Below, one piece after another: positions 1 to 10,034 of a stretch of 20,345 nt of DNA; the first letter of the stretch is position 1; each line of letters begins with the position of its first letter. This DNA comes from Elysia marginata (taxonomy: Eukaryota > Mollusca > Gastropoda > Plakobranchidae). The position numbers were made by a program, and so were the translations under genes. The notes beneath the pieces were generated by a model, which saw nothing but the letters and a program-made list of their open reading frames with translations, searched no databases and was not told where the DNA came from. The stretch covers positions 200,901 through 221,245 of the forward strand of contig BMAT01009214.1 of NCBI GenBank assembly GCA_019649035.1. The letters run 5' to 3'.

Positions 1-1280
1 CCCCATTCTCTGCTATTATCTCACTGCGGCAATGTGCCATGGAAAAAGCAACGTCAACTACTTGACCTTAACGTTAACACCCTGCGGTCTGTGGAGGATA
101 ACGTCCTAGCCTTGACTGCTTTACGTTCTGAATCGTATGTGTTGCTTAAGAATCTTATAGTCAATTGGTTTTAGCGAGCACAGATCTGCAGATATCACGT
201 CCAAAAACGCCGATTGTGTGCACAACACTGGATTATTCTGAACAAACTACTTTATCTTTTAATGGACGATAAACTTTTGATATCAAAGAGCCACATTACA
301 ATGTGACATTGCAGAAATAAAAGATACATAAATATTTTGAAAACCTCTTCCAATATCATTAAAGTTTTCCTATCGAAAGCCTACAAGAAGAGTCACCCAC
401 TTTTTAGCTGCATAAAAGTATATTCAACGGTATGGAAAATTTGCCAAAAGAATTTTTTACCAATATCTAGGGTAAAGTTCTTGTGAGTCAAGTTTATAAA
501 ACTACACAATACAATTATGTTCACTGTCTTTTTGTATGCCAACATGATTGTCATGCACGACTTTTGCTAAATCATAGGATAGTTTTACTTCCAAGTTCCA
601 GTACAATTCAAACATGTATCTGCCGAAAGATATGTTGACAGTCGGCGATTGCACTTCTCAATGTAAGTTATGATAACGTGTGTGTGAAATGAATAGCAAG
701 AAAGAACAAGGCCTCGATTTCTTTTTTTTTCTTACAAGGTGTGTCTGAATGATGATAAGAGTGTGCAGGAAAAGTAGGCCAAATCTCAATTTCTTTCTTG
801 TTTCCAAAGAACAAGAGTTCGAATCCTCAGCAATGGTGGATCCAGCTAGTCATCTCGCTAATGTGTTCTAGTATAGTCTCTCAGCATATTAAAACTAAGA
901 TATGAGTTGTGATTGAAAGCTGTGATACGCCTCAATCAAAACAGCAATCGAGTTCTATGTTATGTGAGTAAACAATCAATTGTCTGCAGTGCCAGTAGGT
1001 TTTCTGTTAAGGTGAAGACGGTTGTTCCCTGAGAGGTTGGACCTAGGAAGGCTACCAAGGAAATTGTCAAGTTAACTAATCTCCATTAAGCTGGTTACGA
1101 ATCATATCGCACACTCGACAATATAGCGTACGGAGGAAGACGAGAAAATTTTGAGTTTCTTAAGTACTTCTTCATGTCGACATAGAGAGGGGAAACGGTG
1201 ATAAGAAAGAGTGGACTAATAACAGAAAAACAGAACCTTCAAAAGAAGAGTTGTACACTGTTACAGACTATCACTGGAAA
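1..1280. other. Non-coding, no recognisable gene
   Basis: AT-rich sequence with stop codons in all frames and no long open frame. A weak B-box-like string, AGTTCGAATCC, sits near 818-828, but no convincing tRNA fold surrounds it. The plus strand becomes purine-rich from about 1130. I see no exon with paired splice signals and no repeat shared with the rest of the window. Confidence 0.5.
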
Positions 1281-1282
1281 TA

Positions 1283-1324
1283 GAGAGAGATGGAGAGAGA
1301 GAAAGCGAGAGATAGAGAGAGAGG
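1283..1324. repeat. Imperfect GA microsatellite
   Basis: An interrupted AG/GA dinucleotide tract with occasional TGG, AAAG and GATA interruptions. It lies inside a longer purine-biased stretch that continues to 1995. Confidence 0.9.
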
Positions 1325-1554
1325 TATGAATTTTGAGTAAATAATTTTTTGCATAGTGTGTAAAAAACAACAGATTCATGTCAGATTTCTCCTGTGTGTT
1401 TTGAATGTCGGGAATCGGCAGTTAAAAAGGCCTGCCAAACTGATCCTTCTATGGCTCGGGTCTCCAATTCTTTAATGCGAAAACCCTGAGCTTATAGCCT
1501 GCTTTCCAAAGCATAGCAAAATAAAATAAAATGATTTAGAGTTTTCAAAATATT

Positions 1555-1949
1555 AATTTTGTAAAAAGAAAGCAAGGAAGAGGGGAACAAGAATTGTTGA
1601 CACACACATAAAAAAACTTAGCGCAAAAATAACGAGCAATAGAAGAAAATTAGAGACTACAAGAGTGACATTTGCTGCATTTAAGATGGAACTGAAGATG
1701 AAAAAGAGAAAGCTTTGTGCATGTTTTGCGAAATGACATGAGCTGATGAAAGTAGGTAGAGGAAACAGAGAGTATGCAAAGGTTAGAGCTGGAAAAACAG
1801 ATCGAAGAGAGTCGAGAGAGAGGATGAAGCAAATGTAGAGGAAGAAGAAGAACAACGACAACAAGAATAAAAAGAACAAGAGAAAGAAAGGAGTAGGAGT
1901 AGAGTAAAGGAAGAAAGCAGGAACAGACACGCATTTACATAGAGACAGT

Positions 1950-1950
<1 letters not shown>
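1555..1950. repeat. Purine-biased (GGA/GAA/AAG-rich) tract
   Basis: The plus strand is strongly enriched in A and G, with many AAG, GAA, AGG and AGAG words and few pyrimidines. The complementary frames therefore read as Phe/Leu/Ser-rich strings, which are compositional artefacts and not proteins. No element boundary can be drawn from the sequence. Confidence 0.7.

Positions 1951-1995
<45 letters not shown>
1951..1995. repeat. GA dinucleotide microsatellite
   Basis: Nearly pure (GA)n of about 44 bases, ending before ACATGCAGG. It closes the purine-rich block that begins around 1140. Confidence 0.97.
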
Positions 1996-1998
<3 letters not shown>

Positions 1999-2568
1999 GC
2001 AGGAAATTTCTCCATTTTGCTACGAACGCAAATCCGATCACGGAGTTGCGGACAAGTACTAGCAAGAAAACAAAACCTGGGACGTGGGGGACCTAAGTAA
2101 AACGACACAGGTGAGCCTACGAAAAATTCTCTCAAATCCCTCCAACCCCTTCATTTCTCACTGGCTAGCGCCATTACCCTCTCAAAGAGAAAAAAAATTG
2201 ACAGGGTAACAGTGTAACTATAAGACTTGATCGCATTGCTATTTCAATAGAGTCTGTTCAAAAATGCCTGTAGAGCGAAAACAATAAAACAGGTTACAGG
2301 CACCAGCACCGATAAAAAGGCGTGTCCCGAGAAGAGAAGGGGATAAATTGACTAGTGACCACGAACTGACACGTGGAACTGAGCAAGCACACAGGCCTGG
2401 CCATGATAAACCTGTTTCCGGGTTTGCCCTCTGCGCATATGAATGACCCGTGTGTTAAAACGAAAAAAAAGAAATAACCAGTAGTTTACTCCCGGGCTGG
2501 ATATGCCTGCAAACCTTGCCGCTATTCTGCATAGAACTTCAAAATGAAGCTGATGAAGTTGGCAGCAA

Positions 2569-2570
<2 letters not shown>
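1996..2570. other. Non-coding, no recognisable gene
   Basis: Mixed-composition DNA between the GA and GTA arrays. The frames contain frequent stops, and no motif, tRNA-like fold or shared repeat was seen. Confidence 0.5.
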
Positions 2571-2625
<55 letters not shown>

Positions 2626-2694
2626 AAGTAGTAGTAGTAGTCGTAGTAGTAGTAGTAGTAGTTGTAGTAGTCGTAGTTGTAGTAGTCGTAGTGG
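2571..2694. repeat. GTA trinucleotide array
   Basis: A long (GTA)n array, uninterrupted in its first half and then broken by AGA, TCG and TTG variant units towards its right end. Interruptions concentrated at one end suggest the left side is the younger or more recently expanded part. It passes directly into a GAA array. Frames through it encode only Val, Ser or Tyr homopolymers and are not genes. Confidence 0.97.
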
Positions 2695-2774
2695 TAGAAG
2701 AAGAAGAAGAAGAAGAAGAAGAAGAAGAAGAAGAAGAAGAAGAAGAAGAAGAAGAAGAAGAAGAAGAAGAAGAA
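2695..2774. repeat. GAA/AGA trinucleotide array
   Basis: About 80 bases of uninterrupted (AGA)n, i.e. GAA/TTC, abutting the GTA array. A single-base change, GTA to GAA, converts one unit into the other, so the second array may have been seeded by mutation at the end of the first. GAA/TTC tracts of this length are a known class of triplex-forming polypurine sequence. Confidence 0.97.
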
Positions 2775-4270
2775 ATAGAAAGACATGAGATTACTAGGGG
2801 GTGACACTTCAAAATCGATTGATATGGGACTTCCACCAAAATGCTTTTGACAGTTGCGAGATAAACTGTTGGAAAAGAGGGTTTCTAGCTGAGGGTTGGA
2901 CTGTAGATCTGGTATGCTGCTTTAATTAAGTTTCTGAAGCGTTAATAGCATTTTTTAAAACTAAGCACACATTTCCCAAACAATACACGTCCTTTACCGA
3001 TTGTTTAGTGTATTGAACAAACTAATGTTTCTGTTGGTTTGAGCTTTACTGTCCTTTCATTGTTTCAGTTTTCTTTTGTTTGGTTTGGTTTTGTGGAAGG
3101 GGAGGGTTGTTTTTTAGTTGTTTTACTTTTAACTTTTTACATAACAGGTTAGCTTCCATTAAGCTAGCTAATCTGTCTGAAATTTTAAAAAGCGGGCACA
3201 TAGTTTAAACATCATTGTAAACTAAGTTTAACTTAACAGGAAAGTTGGCAGACAATAGCAGTGTTGATATCAAAACAAAGTGTGTCTAAACCAGGCCTTT
3301 ATTCCTGTTTATAAACTGCGCAAAAATGTCAAGAAATCCTAAATCCTGTATGAGATTTAATGCCGGCCCAAGTTTAACACAACGACAATATTATAGTCTT
3401 ATCGAAAGCTACATCCTTGTTACCGGACTCCTAGTCCTATGTTCCTGAAATGCTGTATTTTTCAAACGTCAAAAAGGCAAATGCCCTAGATGGTCCATTA
3501 TTTTATTTTAAAAGTTAAGAGTATGAACTTAAAAGGAATTTAAATTTAACTTAAAATGTGTTTCGGTCCCATTAATAAACACCAAGAGAATCATTGTCTC
3601 TGCCCTCAAACAAAATAACACTCTTAAACATCTTTAATCTCCCGCATGTTTCTTTTTTTTTATTTATATGAGTTTTATACGTGTATTATCTTCAGCTTTT
3701 CATTTAGCTTAGCGAGCAAACGCATATGGTGAACATAACCCTTGAGCATATGGCTGGCTCTTCTTTTCGAAATATTCAAGTCCAGATACAAGAGAATCAG
3801 AACAAGCAGAACTTATCATTTTTGTATAAAATATCCCTTGTTTTTTTTTTTAACTTCTCTCCGGAACATGTCTGTAAACTTTTGTTCTACATTGTATGGA
3901 GTTGTCTAAACGTATGGTCTTTGGTGACTTTTCAATCAATGTGACCTGAAATACTCAAGCACATTCGATGTCAAGTTGTAAGAAATTTTTCTTGTTATTT
4001 CCATTTCACTACCCTACATGTCATACACAACGACAGCAATTTTTAAAGAGCTCATTACCGACTCATCGTGCGTTATTCATTCAGTAATACTGTTAGAGCT
4101 GAGGAGGCTTCTGATAGAGCATTCTAATTCTCTCACATTTAGACTTTATAGATGTATTCCTAAATTCACTTAAAACTATGTTCGGCGAAATGTTTCATCT
4201 TGACATTCTACCGGATGTACAATATTCGGTGCGTCTCCAATTAGACAATGAAGTTCGCTCTTAAGGAAAA
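2775..4270. other. Non-coding, no recognisable gene
   Basis: About 1.5 kb of AT-rich sequence with short T runs. The best open frame (3726-3944, plus) encodes a Phe/Leu-rich string with no recognisable domain and crosses a T10 run. No splice-framed exon, tRNA-like structure or repeat shared with other parts of the window was found. Confidence 0.5.
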
Positions 4271-4272
4271 AT

Positions 4273-4310
4273 TATTGTTGTCGTTTTTGTTGTTGTTGAC
4301 ATTGTTGCCG

Positions 4311-4374
<64 letters not shown>

Positions 4375-4410
4375 AGTTGTTGTTGTTGTTGTTGTAGTTG
4401 TTGTTGTTGT
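4273..4410. repeat. GTT/TTG trinucleotide array
   Basis: (GTT)n with a long perfect core and a few variant units: TCG and CCG at the left, TAG twice at the right. It is the second of four long triplet arrays in the window. Confidence 0.97.
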
Positions 4411-6040
4411 AATCGTCACCTTGCTCATAATCATTATAATATTGCGTTTAAACTTCTGTCATTATTTTTTAATTCGCCAACAGAGTTACGCAAATTAGAT
4501 CTAAATAATTATAATCTTTATTGATAGCTGCCATAGGCTGGCCTGGCATTTGTCTTTAGCGTACCACAGAAGCGGCAGGACAGCTCTGTCTAGCTTAATG
4601 TGGTTTTGTTTTTGTATGAAAGTGCTAAATGTCAAAACATAGTTATCGCATGAAACTGTTTTCCTAGTTAAAATACAAACAGCAACCTAAAAAGGTTAAA
4701 GCTGAGCCATTATTCAATTCAATTATAGGAGGTTCTAACTTATGTTTCCAAAGCAAGTGCGTCTGTGTTTTTCAAGGCGATCTAGATTTCTAATAACAAA
4801 AGTAGTTAATGCACTTTATTAATATTACTTCTCCGTGGAGTCTTAAAAAGCCTTTTTGCTAGTCTATGGGGGGGGGGGGGTTGTACGGTAGAACCGCACT
4901 GCCCAAGAAAAGCGTGTTGCAAGGGGATTTAAGTCAAAGAGCTTTCTGGAATTTGAGATTTATCCTTTGAGAACCCAAACATAATGTAATTCGCAGGTTA
5001 TTTGGGGAATAATAGACAATTGTGAAATTAATCAAATTCTGTTAAAAAAGTTGTTTTGTTTTGTTTGCTTGCTTTTTTTTTCGAGCATGTATCTTCCGCC
5101 CTCTTTAAGTTCTAATACTAAATTCTTGTTTTATTAGTGTTTACAACAATGGTTATGGAGTTTATACTAGACGCTTTTAGGTCCCAAAAGTGGTGCGGTG
5201 CTTAAAACTTCACAAGATTTTTCGTTGGTGTTTCCGCTACATGACTCCTCTATATTAGCGTCAAAACCAATTTTGTTTTCGTTATTAATACTACTTAGAT
5301 CGATCATAAAGTATGCGACCTCATCAAAGAGAGGGGGCTCGTAAAATAAAAACGTTGGTTATGGCAAAGATGTCCTACACATAAAGTCAATGTTATGTGC
5401 ACTACCATGTGAAGGATTGACAGATCATTGTCTGAGCATATTTGTGCTTTAGAATTTAAAGACAATCGAGGGTCGATAAAACTATATAGTGTAATTTTAT
5501 CCGCTCCTTTCATTCTGATCTTGGGAACATTGTGATTATAGGCTCTAAAAGCTTTGAAACATATCATTTAACGTGCGACCTTAAATAATTATGTCTAAAA
5601 CTTCCTAATATGCTGCAGTATAAAACAAAAACTAATTCGTTTTTAAAATCTGATTGAGGCCCATACTGGAAGCCTTTTTACCGTTTGTGGGTCTAAAGAG
5701 ATGGTATAAAGAAAGTCGCACCAAACCAATACGGTATTTACAGGTTAGCTGTTGTCAGGCCAAACCTGAAACCCTTTTGACAAGTTGAATCCTGATTTTA
5801 TATGGTGCGAAACTAGACGCTTTAGAGTCCAGTATGCATCGCACAGCGACAGTTGTGTTAATGTTAAGCCGTTGCAGCGCTATCACAAGCTCACAATGCT
5901 GTTGTTTTGAGCTGTTCTTTTATCTTTCCTTTTTATTCCTGACAGTTTTAATGTGCAAATTGACATGCATTAAGTTGTGCAGCTGCCGAACATTGGGGGA
6001 AATACTATGCTAGAGCAGAATAGATGTACCGTAATAAGAG
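4411..6040. other. Non-coding; possible intron of the leftward SDR gene
   Basis: AT-rich sequence containing a 13-base G run at 4868-4880. If the SDR exon at 6351-6399 is real, this stretch would be part of its first intron. I looked on the minus strand of 1-6340 for the next SDR segment (a codon run for Gly-Ile-Gly and an alanine-rich helix) and did not find it. The minus-strand open frame at 5304-5567 has no SDR features. Confidence 0.4.
4868..4880. repeat. Homopolymer G13
   Basis: Thirteen consecutive G residues between CTAT and TTGTACGG. It is a likely source of sequencing or replication slippage. Confidence 0.95.
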
Positions 6041-6190
6041 AAAGCAAGAGAGAGAGAGAGAGAGTAAGGGACTTTATGCAATTGCGTGAGAGAAGGAAAG
6101 GAAGAGAGAAGGAATAAGAGAAAGAGAGTTCATGCGTGTGTGGGAGACAAAGAGAGAGGGAGAATGAGGGAAGGAGAGAGAAAGGATGAA
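6041..6190. repeat. GA-rich polypurine block
   Basis: (AG)n at about 6047-6065, followed by an imperfect GAGA/GGAA/AAAG tract to about 6190. On the minus strand this is a CT-rich stretch downstream of the SDR donor site, within what would be intron 1. Confidence 0.85.
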
Positions 6191-6350
6191 ACAACCGAAA
6201 CAGAGAATGGTGAGAGGCGGCCAATCTAGAATTTTTATAATTTAAATCCATGAGTTTACCTTTGGCTTTATTTTGGAACATTGATAACACTATTACAACA
6301 ACGAATATTTAACTATTTAAAACAGAAACAACGTCAAGATTACTACGAAC

Positions 6351-6399
6351 CTGTGATGAGAGCGACTTTCCCTGCGAGACTTCCTCTAGCGGCTGCCAT
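6351..6399 (-). CDS. First coding exon of a short-chain dehydrogenase/reductase (partial)
   Basis: The minus strand reads ATG at 6399 and encodes MAAARGSLAGKVALITG. A leucine, then Gly-Lys-Val-Ala-Leu-Ile-Thr-Gly is the classic first beta strand and beginning of the Rossmann TGxxxGIG nucleotide-binding motif of SDR enzymes, NAD(P)-dependent oxidoreductases. The ATG has A at -3 and G at +4, a good eukaryotic start context, and is the only ATG in the open frame. The frame hits a stop soon after ITGS, and CACAG|GTTCGT forms a plausible donor with the exon ending at 6351, splitting the Gly codon. A donor a few bases later (TTC|GTAGTA) is an alternative. The continuing GIG motif, Asn and catalytic Tyr-x-x-x-Lys are not visible here and should lie further left, probably outside the window. 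The SDR subfamily and substrate cannot be told from this exon. It could also be a processed or duplicated fragment, but the exon/donor arrangement argues for a normal gene. Confidence 0.65.
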
Positions 6400-6540
6400 G
6401 ATGATTCCAATGCGCACCTCTTTGTGGTGGAGTGATGAAATGGGATATTTCTCTGTTTGTCCGGCGATAACTGTCGATCTTTGACCTGATTTTTTTTTTG
6501 TTCGTGAAAAAAATGACGTGTTCCTTTTTAACCGCACTAT
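6400..6540 (-). promoter_or_regulatory. Possible 5' UTR/promoter of the SDR gene
   Basis: The DNA immediately upstream of the SDR start on the minus strand is open but has no further ATG, so it is more likely untranslated leader than coding. A TGACGTG string near 6514-6520 resembles a CRE half-site, and a TTAAAAAG run near 6524-6531 could act as a weak A/T-rich core element. Neither is conclusive, and no transcription start can be fixed from sequence alone. Confidence 0.2.
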
Positions 6541-7700
6541 GAAGATTATTGTTTGAAATAAGATAAGATTTTTAGAATATCGTTAATGCAATATGTAGGC
6601 TACAGGGCATAGTTTCTTTACGCCTGGGACACACCCCTTTGCCATTAATAAGTACTTAACGTCGCGTCAGACCGACCGTTCGCAAGAAAACTCAGAGCAA
6701 AGTAAAACTAAAGCCTACTAAATTTTGACCGACCCACTAATTTTGCGCGTCGTTTTCAGAACGCTTCAATTGATCTGACATTCTTATTCTTTTTCAATTC
6801 CGAGTCTCATTCTCGCCAAATTTCCTAGGTCGTGGCAAGGACACCAGTCAGGTGGTTAGCCTTTTCTCTCTATGCGACACGAAATGGAATTTCCCAATTT
6901 TCTTCGAGATGCCAATATTAGTATCAGAGTATTATTTATTTTGTTTCACTTTCTTTTAAATTACATCTCTTCTCTCAGTAAAAAAACAAAAAAAGTATAA
7001 CGATTATGAATTGTGACTTTTCTAAGCTAAGCTCCATGTGCCTACTAAAAAAGAGAGCAGTCTTGTAAAAGACAACGTGTATTTATATAATGGCTTAACA
7101 ATGCATTTTCCTTTAGCATGTGCTCAATGTAGATTTCCTCCCCACCCTTACCCCTAGCCTCTTTTGCGTATGATTCAACCCCGATTTATGGCGGAGATCA
7201 GCAGTTTAAAGACATGAAGTTAAAAAAAAAGGTGACAATGACAAAGTCACTGATAGATGCATGCACTGCGCTTGTTGAGAGCAGGCTATGCGATGAAAAG
7301 TGTGTACATGTGTGTAGCTAATAAGTTAACAAGAAGCTGTTCTAAAACTAAACCTGGTTAACCAGTTAGTTAAACTGAAAAGTAATCCAGCTCTATGCAC
7401 GATTTTTTTTTAAATTAAGTTGTACGAAGTATAATTATGTTGATGATTACCTCATTGATCACAGATTAGTTAGCGGGTTGAGTAAACACGAGCCGGTTCA
7501 TTTATCTCTATAATTATAAGAGCTTCAACACTAGCTTTAATCCTCTGTGTTTCACTGCAAATTGCAATCTGAGACAGGTCAATCTTTAAAACAAGATTTG
7601 TTATTTTCGTCTTCGCCTGCTCGGGCCATAAAACACGAGGCAGTGCGAATACATTGTTGAATGCGAAATTGCATGTCGGTTTTTTTTTCCTTAAACTTGA
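6541..7700. other. Non-coding, no recognisable gene
   Basis: AT-rich DNA between the minus-strand SDR exon and the plus-strand candidate exon. It includes a perfect 12-base palindrome, CTGGTTAACCAG, at 7354-7365. No repeat or coding segment was recognised. Confidence 0.45.
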
Positions 7701-7703
7701 CAG

Positions 7704-7840
7704 GCTCAAAAAACAACAACTCTCCTGAAAATCATAACAGAAAACAAGCATGCTCAAATTGTAATGATGATATAGCAATTGTGTTCGTAGATAATGATGA
7801 TACAGCCATTGTGTTCGAAGATAAATCTCAGCAGCCTGGG
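7704..7840 (+). CDS. Candidate internal exon with an in-frame duplication (unidentified)
   Basis: A 137-bp segment is framed by a good acceptor (nine T residues, CC, then a branch-like TTAAACTTGA and ACAG ending at 7703) and a donor GTGAGA starting at 7841. The open frame through it has no stop. It would enter after one base of a split codon and leave in phase 0, giving 45 complete codons. The product is hydrophilic, rich in Asn, Asp, Ser and Gln, with one Cys-x-x-Cys (positions about 19-22), and contains two tandem ten-residue units, DDIAIVFVDN and DDTAIVFEDK. I do not recognise the family. The splice signals, open frame and unit length divisible by three are what support it. Against it are the short length, simple composition and the absence of any neighbouring exon. 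It may be fortuitous. Confidence 0.28.
7766..7825 (+). repeat. 30-bp tandem duplication, two units
   Basis: Units 7766-7795 and 7796-7825 match at 26 of 30 positions by direct comparison. The differences are T/C at unit position 8, A/C at 12, T/A at 23 and T/A at 30. In the frame of the candidate exon one change is synonymous (GCA/GCC) and three alter residues. The unit length is a multiple of three, so the duplication preserves the frame. Confidence 0.9.
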
Positions 7841-7920
7841 GTGAGAATTTATAATATACGATTTAATTATAGGCTTACAAGGAACAGATTGTACTAACCA
7901 CCAAGACACGTGTACACGTC

Positions 7921-8063
7921 CCTCTTTATCTATCTATCTATTTATCTACCCCCCCCCTCTCTCTCTTTGTATCCCTCTGTGTCTGTCTCTCTCTCTCTCT
8001 GTGTCTGTCTGTCTCTTTTTCCTCTCTTTATCTCCCTCCTTGTCTGTCTGTCTGCCCCTCTCT

Positions 8064-8110
<47 letters not shown>
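7921..8110. repeat. Pyrimidine-rich compound microsatellite
   Basis: A run of TATC units, a C9 tract (about 7949-7957), TCTG and CT units, then pure (CT)n from about 8069 to 8110. Almost every base is C or T on the plus strand for roughly 190 bases. Open frames across it, on both strands, encode Leu/Ser or Arg/Glu repeats and are not genes. Confidence 0.95.
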
Positions 8111-8112
<2 letters not shown>

Positions 8113-8458
8113 TTTGAACGTTTACATGGGAAGGATGGGGCAAAAAGATTAGTGCCAACATTTTTAGCAACGTGATATTCACTCGCACAAATTATTTACT
8201 TGGTTTCAATAGTAAAGGATAGAGCCTCTGTTGGTCTATTTTAGGTGCACATGAATGAAATGTATTCATGGATTCTGTCACAACAATGAAAAGCAAGTTT
8301 AACTTCTTTTTAAAAATGATAGGCATAGGAAGAGATCAGATGTTCAACGATTTTATTCTCATTCAAATCTCAAATTTCCTGGACAGGTTTTTATAGAGCC
8401 TCTTTTTCATGAATTTGACAGTCGTTTCTAAATACGATAATTTTAAGACTCCCCCCAC
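8111..8458. other. Non-coding, no recognisable gene
   Basis: AT-rich spacer between two pyrimidine satellites. No motif or repeat was recognised. Confidence 0.5.
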
Positions 8459-8485
8459 CATCCCCCCCCCCCCCACACACACACA
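8459..8485. repeat. C homopolymer followed by CA repeats
   Basis: A run of about a dozen C residues followed by (CA)n, just downstream of CCCCCCACCAT. On the minus strand this gives a Gly/Val-rich frame that is not coding. Confidence 0.9.
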
Positions 8486-8555
8486 ACTTTCTTTATGTTT
8501 CCACTCTACTGCCTGGTCTGACCATCTATAATTATAAAACTGTACTGCGCATAGC

Positions 8556-8557
<2 letters not shown>

Positions 8558-8596
<39 letters not shown>

Positions 8597-8618
8597 TCTC
8601 TTTTTATCTCTCTCTCTC
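8558..8618. repeat. TC dinucleotide microsatellite
   Basis: Nearly perfect (TC)n of about 60 bases with a CCC interruption near 8592 and a T-run interruption at about 8601. No gene is present. Confidence 0.95.
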
Positions 8619-8929
8619 GGTGACGTGTATAAATTACATGTGCAATTATAAGCAACAATTTGTCTTTCTAATACACAGTTAAAAACTGAGTTAACTGATG
8701 ACCACGTTGCCATCCTTACGTTCAGTAAACAAAAAAGAAAAATTCCTGACAAAGTCAGAAAACACAAAGTCTCTAATTATTAAGATTTACTAACCGTACC
8801 GGTGCTACTGTCTCTGCCTCAAGTCAATAGACCACTAGTCTAATCCTGTAGTAGTAGGAACAATATAAAATCCGGTAAACAGTCTGGATGATATGCTTGG
8901 AAGGTGCACAGACTGTGTGGTGACTAGCA

Positions 8930-9330
8930 AAGGTGGCGGGAGAGCTCTGGCCTGCGGGCCTCAGGTCGCTGCTTATTTGTATGGTAATGGCTAATGCTAT
9001 GTCATACCACAGTCCACAGGTTGTGGGACTGACTGGACCGCTGCTATAATAAGTCCCCGGCGGCCTGCCTGAGCCAGATCAAGACCCAAGTTCTAGGCTC
9101 TCACCGGTAAGAGACAAAAACTGGCCCGGGTCGATTCTCTCTATTGTTGTATTATATCGAGCTTACAATAAGAGCGAGCCGCGCTGAGTGGACAAGCGTC
9201 CCCGACAGGAGAAAGTATCGCTCAGCTGGCGGGACCAGGTAATCTACTGCTTTTATCCGGATATCTGAGAGTTGGGTTGAAACAACTCGATACTTTCATG
9301 TTACGGGTCAGAACAGAAAAGTACGTGTTG
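8930..9330. other. CpG-richer island-like stretch with a decayed tRNA-like motif
   Basis: By eye this 400-bp segment has clearly more G+C and CpG than its surroundings, with clusters such as CCCCGGCGGCC, GAGCCGCGCTG and GGCGGGACC. A D-arm-like string, CTCTCACCGGTAAGAG at about 9100-9115, has 4-bp stems and the loop GG of a tRNA. It is followed by GGGTCGATTCT at about 9126-9136, which is a B box (GGTTCGAnnCC) apart from one mismatch. The spacing is too short for an intact tRNA, so if this is a tRNA-derived SINE head it has suffered an internal deletion. Alternatively it is a promoter or non-coding exon; no open frame supports a protein. Confidence 0.3.
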
Positions 9331-10030
9331 GCCTGCTGATGAAGCCGTGTCATTTGGAGTCCCCTGTGCGCTGGTGATTATCCAATTTGTTTGCATTTTA
9401 CTGATAAGTTTGTAGGGATTTAATGGTTAAGTTATCTTTTAATATTTTAACATTTCATTTTTAATGGAAATGTTTAGGAAACATTGGACACGCAAAAAAG
9501 GAGCGTTAATGATTTAAAACAAGGGTTGGATTTTCTGTAGTACTCAAAATCATCCATCATTTCAGGAGAATCAACTTTAGCTTGCGATCCTTTTTGTGTG
9601 AGCACCCAATTCTGGTAGGACTTTAAAATCTTCTCTTAGGCTAAGTTTTTTTTCCCTGACTTTTTACTCAAGCAGATAATAAATGGAAAGATATACGCGC
9701 TCGTAACCCGTCCATGATTTTGAAAAACTGTAGTAAAAATCTCGGTCTATTGGCTAAATGCAATGCGCCCCTGGTTTCACGGACAAGGACGTTTTTAAGA
9801 AGTTTTCTATGTGTTTAGAAAGACAATACATTGAAGGTGGACAGAGATTATGCGCTACGGGTCCGCTCAGAAGGACGAAACCCATAGGAGACGAAATCCA
9901 GGATGACTATCTAAAAATAGACGCACTGGTGGTCGGTTAGCTAATCGTCTGCTGTAATACTCACGTAGCCTATGGTTGTTCTTACGTCATAAATTGTCGT
10001 CGTAAAATCCTTTGTGCAATATATTTGCTA
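9331..10030. other. Non-coding; one short unassigned open frame
   Basis: AT-rich DNA. A 60-codon plus-strand frame (9758-9940) has fairly mixed amino-acid composition but no recognised domain and no convincing splice acceptor upstream, so I do not call it a gene. Confidence 0.4.
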
Positions 10031-10034
10031 TTAT

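Noticed and set aside
776..830. Possible tRNA-like head: TAGGCC and a B-box-like AGTTCGAATCC about 40 bases later
   Set aside because: The A-box match is poor, no stems form, and no SINE body or tail follows.
1553..2135. Four overlapping minus-strand open frames rich in Leu, Phe and Ser, resembling signal or membrane segments
   Set aside because: The composition follows directly from the purine-rich plus strand, and the frames overlap one another. No splice context or domain.
2352..2839. Long open frames on both strands encoding Ser, Thr, Tyr, Phe, Val/Glu or Arg runs
   Set aside because: They are translations of the GTA/GAA triplet array in different frames, with no non-repeat domain.
5304..5567. 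87-codon minus-strand frame upstream of nothing recognisable, considered as the next SDR exon
   Set aside because: It lacks GIG, the NNAG-like motif and YxxxK, and has no suitable acceptor in phase with the exon at 6351-6399.
7910..8188. Plus-strand Leu/Ser frame and minus-strand Arg/Glu frame
   Set aside because: Both are readings of the CT/TCTG satellite.
9758..9940. 60-codon frame with mixed composition
   Set aside because: No acceptor, no domain and no conservation evidence; a length expected by chance in 20 kb.
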